Source: Candidatus Bathyarchaeota archaeon (lineage in GTDB: Archaea; Thermoproteota; Bathyarchaeia; 40CM-2-53-6). From it: DNA of 7,453 bases. A program made the position numbers and the translations under genes. The notes under the pieces were generated by a model. That model was given only the letters and a program-made list of their open reading frames with translations. It did no database searches and was not told where the DNA came from. Below, one piece after another: positions 6,775 through 7,453 of the stretch; the first letter of the stretch is position 1, and each line of letters starts with the position of its first letter. The DNA is taken from positions 1 through 7,453 of the forward strand of contig VBAY01000135.1 in assembly GCA_005883085.1 (NCBI GenBank). The letters run 5' to 3'.

Positions 6775-7036
6775 TGCCCAGCTGAGACCGGAGAGAACGG
6801 ATTTTCCGCTCGTTACCTGTCAGCTCCATGAAATTCGCATAGCCGGGGCGAGGAACTGGCCGGTTAGACAGGGAGCCGCGATCGTGGATGATGACCTCAT
6901 TTCCAATCTTCAACTCACTTTTCTTGCCGGGACGATTTCGGGAACTGCGACGGAGATCTCACAGCCCGGAAGAACCAGACTCTGTTGTGTGAGCGAGTTC
7001 CTCGGCAACCTACCATTAGGGCTCAGCGTTCGTATA
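6775..7036. other. Intergenic stretch upstream of the propeller pair, no convincing gene
   Basis: Frames here are open on both strands because stops are few, but their products are Arg- and Ser-rich and lack domains. The minus frame from 6913 reads into a segment (MELTGNERK from the ATG at 6829) that could be the displaced N-terminus of the propeller protein. Any promoter of the propeller genes should lie here on the minus strand; I see no clear TATA element. Confidence 0.5.
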
Positions 7037-7173
7037 GGCTGCGCCATACTTTGCGCTCTCCGGAGCCGTTCTGGTACCCAGAACCCACTTGACCCTCGTG
7101 TGGACTGGGCAGGCTCCGCCCGAATGAACTCCCGTTCGGGAAAGTCAGCGGAGCGGTAGATCCGCTGATTTTT
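7037..7173 (+). ncRNA. Candidate structured RNA 3' end (series of hairpins ending in T5)
   Basis: On the plus strand several stems follow each other. GCGC 7041-7044 pairs with GCGC 7053-7056. GTTCTGG 7068-7074 pairs perfectly with CCAGAAC 7078-7084. CCCGAAT 7119-7125 pairs with GTTCGGG 7134-7140. TCAGCGGA 7145-7152 pairs perfectly with TCCGCTGA 7161-7168, and T5 follows. I find none of the landmark sequences of SRP RNA, RNase P RNA or a tRNA T-arm, so no family can be named. It may instead be only a terminator preceded by chance hairpins. Confidence 0.25.
7145..7173 (+). terminator. Perfect 8-bp hairpin followed by T5
   Basis: TCAGCGGA (7145-7152), an 8-nt loop, TCCGCTGA (7161-7168), then TTTTT (7169-7173). 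The T-run fits termination of plus-strand transcription, yet no plus-strand gene lies upstream, which is why an unannotated RNA is considered. On the minus strand it would lie far upstream of the propeller genes. Confidence 0.45.
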
Positions 7174-7180
7174 CATATTA
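7171..7180 (+). promoter_or_regulatory. Possible TATA element for the TfoX-domain gene
   Basis: TTTCATATTA is the most AT-rich segment before the ATG at 7235. A start site about 25 nt downstream (near 7200) would leave a leader of about 30-35 nt carrying the purine-rich ribosome site. No clear BRE precedes it, and it directly follows the T5 of the hairpin. Confidence 0.25.
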
Positions 7181-7225
7181 GTCAAAACCCGGCCACGCTT
7201 GGGCGATTGTTTGAAGTATTATGAT

Positions 7226-7231
7226 GAGGAG
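7226..7231 (+). promoter_or_regulatory. Purine-rich ribosome binding site GAGGAG, unusually close to ATG
   Basis: GAGGAG ends three nt before ATG 7235. It lies inside a five-codon frame (ATG 7221, Met-Met-Arg-Arg-Arg) whose TGA overlaps the start codon as ATGA. The site favours ATG 7235 over the in-frame TTG codons at 7199 and 7211, although its spacing is shorter than usual. Confidence 0.4.
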
Positions 7232-7234
7232 AAG

Positions 7235-7453
7235 ATGAGTGAGATTCGAAAGGCGTTCGATGCAGAGGTTCTGACCTGGAAAGGGGTGAGCTCGAGACCT
7301 ATGATGGGCTGTCTGTGTTATTTCTATGATCGAAAGTTCATCGGTTTCCTCGTTACAAACGGGATTGTGGTAATGAAGCTCTCGGAGAAAGACCAGACGA
7401 TGCTGAAAGAGAAGTTTGGCGGGAAACCGTTTGAGATGGCGGGACAGACGGGC
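7235..7453 (+). CDS. TfoX N-terminal-domain protein, 5' part (3' end outside window)
   Basis: The 73 visible residues match the TfoX_N fold pattern. A short N-terminal helix is followed by RPMMGCLCYFYDRKFIGFL (21-39), the counterpart of the family's MFG...F...GKMFAG stretch. Then come NGIVVMKLSEKD (42-53), like its GDGIVLKLPEED-type strand, and GGKPFEMAG (62-70), like the KPFEPM turn. Family members are about 100-120 residues, so roughly a third is missing. In gamma-proteobacteria a longer relative regulates competence, but stand-alone TfoX_N proteins in archaea and other bacteria have no settled function, so no regulatory role should be assumed. Start choice rests on GAGGAG at 7226-7231. The gene is divergent from the propeller pair and separated from it by about 460 nt. 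Confidence 0.75.
   Translation, partial: MSEIRKAFDAEVLTWKGVSSRPMMGCLCYFYDRKFIGFLVTNGIVVMKLSEKDQTMLKEKFGGKPFEMAGQTG

Noticed and set aside
6536..7159. 207-codon plus-strand frame antisense to the propeller gene start
   Set aside because: It overlaps the well-supported minus-strand gene and crosses the hairpin-rich region. Its product has no coherent domain or membrane pattern.
6910..7185. 91-codon minus-strand frame across the hairpin-rich region
   Set aside because: Its sequence is dictated by the inverted repeats, it shows no recognisable fold, and no ribosome site precedes it.
1..7453. CRISPR array, transposase, integrase or insertion-sequence ends
   Set aside because: No regularly spaced direct repeats, no recombinase motifs and no matching terminal inverted repeats were found on reading both strands.

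Overview
The window looks like a piece of an archaeal chromosome of intermediate GC. The reasons are an archaeal-type PhoU-like protein at the left edge, several starts with no Shine-Dalgarno site (as in leaderless archaeal genes), a T-run after the first gene, and TTG starts. A mesophilic or moderately thermophilic Thermoproteota/Nitrososphaerota/Bathyarchaeia-type lineage is my guess from the style of the proteins; nothing here proves it.

Left edge (1-601): the 3' end of a PhoU-like phosphate-signalling protein, followed by a structured terminator-like element. Then comes a gene-poor stretch (602-991) without a credible gene.

Centre left (992-3543, + strand): a compact three-gene cassette. 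It starts with a small two-helix membrane protein of unknown function. Next is a UDP-sugar dehydrogenase with all recognisable catalytic residues but no C-terminal UDP-binding domain. The last gene overlaps it by 8 nt and encodes a membrane-embedded family 2 glycosyltransferase of the hyaluronan synthase/NodC/chitin synthase type. The logic matches the bacterial hasB-hasA pair: a cytosolic dehydrogenase makes a UDP-uronic acid and a processive membrane synthase polymerises and exports it. This is the most interesting part of the window: a candidate archaeal glycosaminoglycan-like surface polysaccharide system.

Centre right (3627-6774, - strand, convergent with the cassette): two tandem, clearly related, membrane-anchored beta-propeller proteins with sialidase-type Asp-box (BNR) repeats. 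Each carries seven repeats of the same module, but they differ in membrane anchor: a single helix in one, and about three helices plus a Gly-rich linker in the other. They probably face the cell exterior. They could bind or process cell-surface glycans, possibly the polymer made next door, but that link rests only on proximity.

Right edge (6775-7453): about 460 nt without a convincing gene. It ends in a run of hairpins closed by a perfect 8-bp stem and T5, which is either a terminator or the 3' end of an unrecognised RNA. It is followed by the start of a TfoX N-terminal-domain protein that runs off the window.
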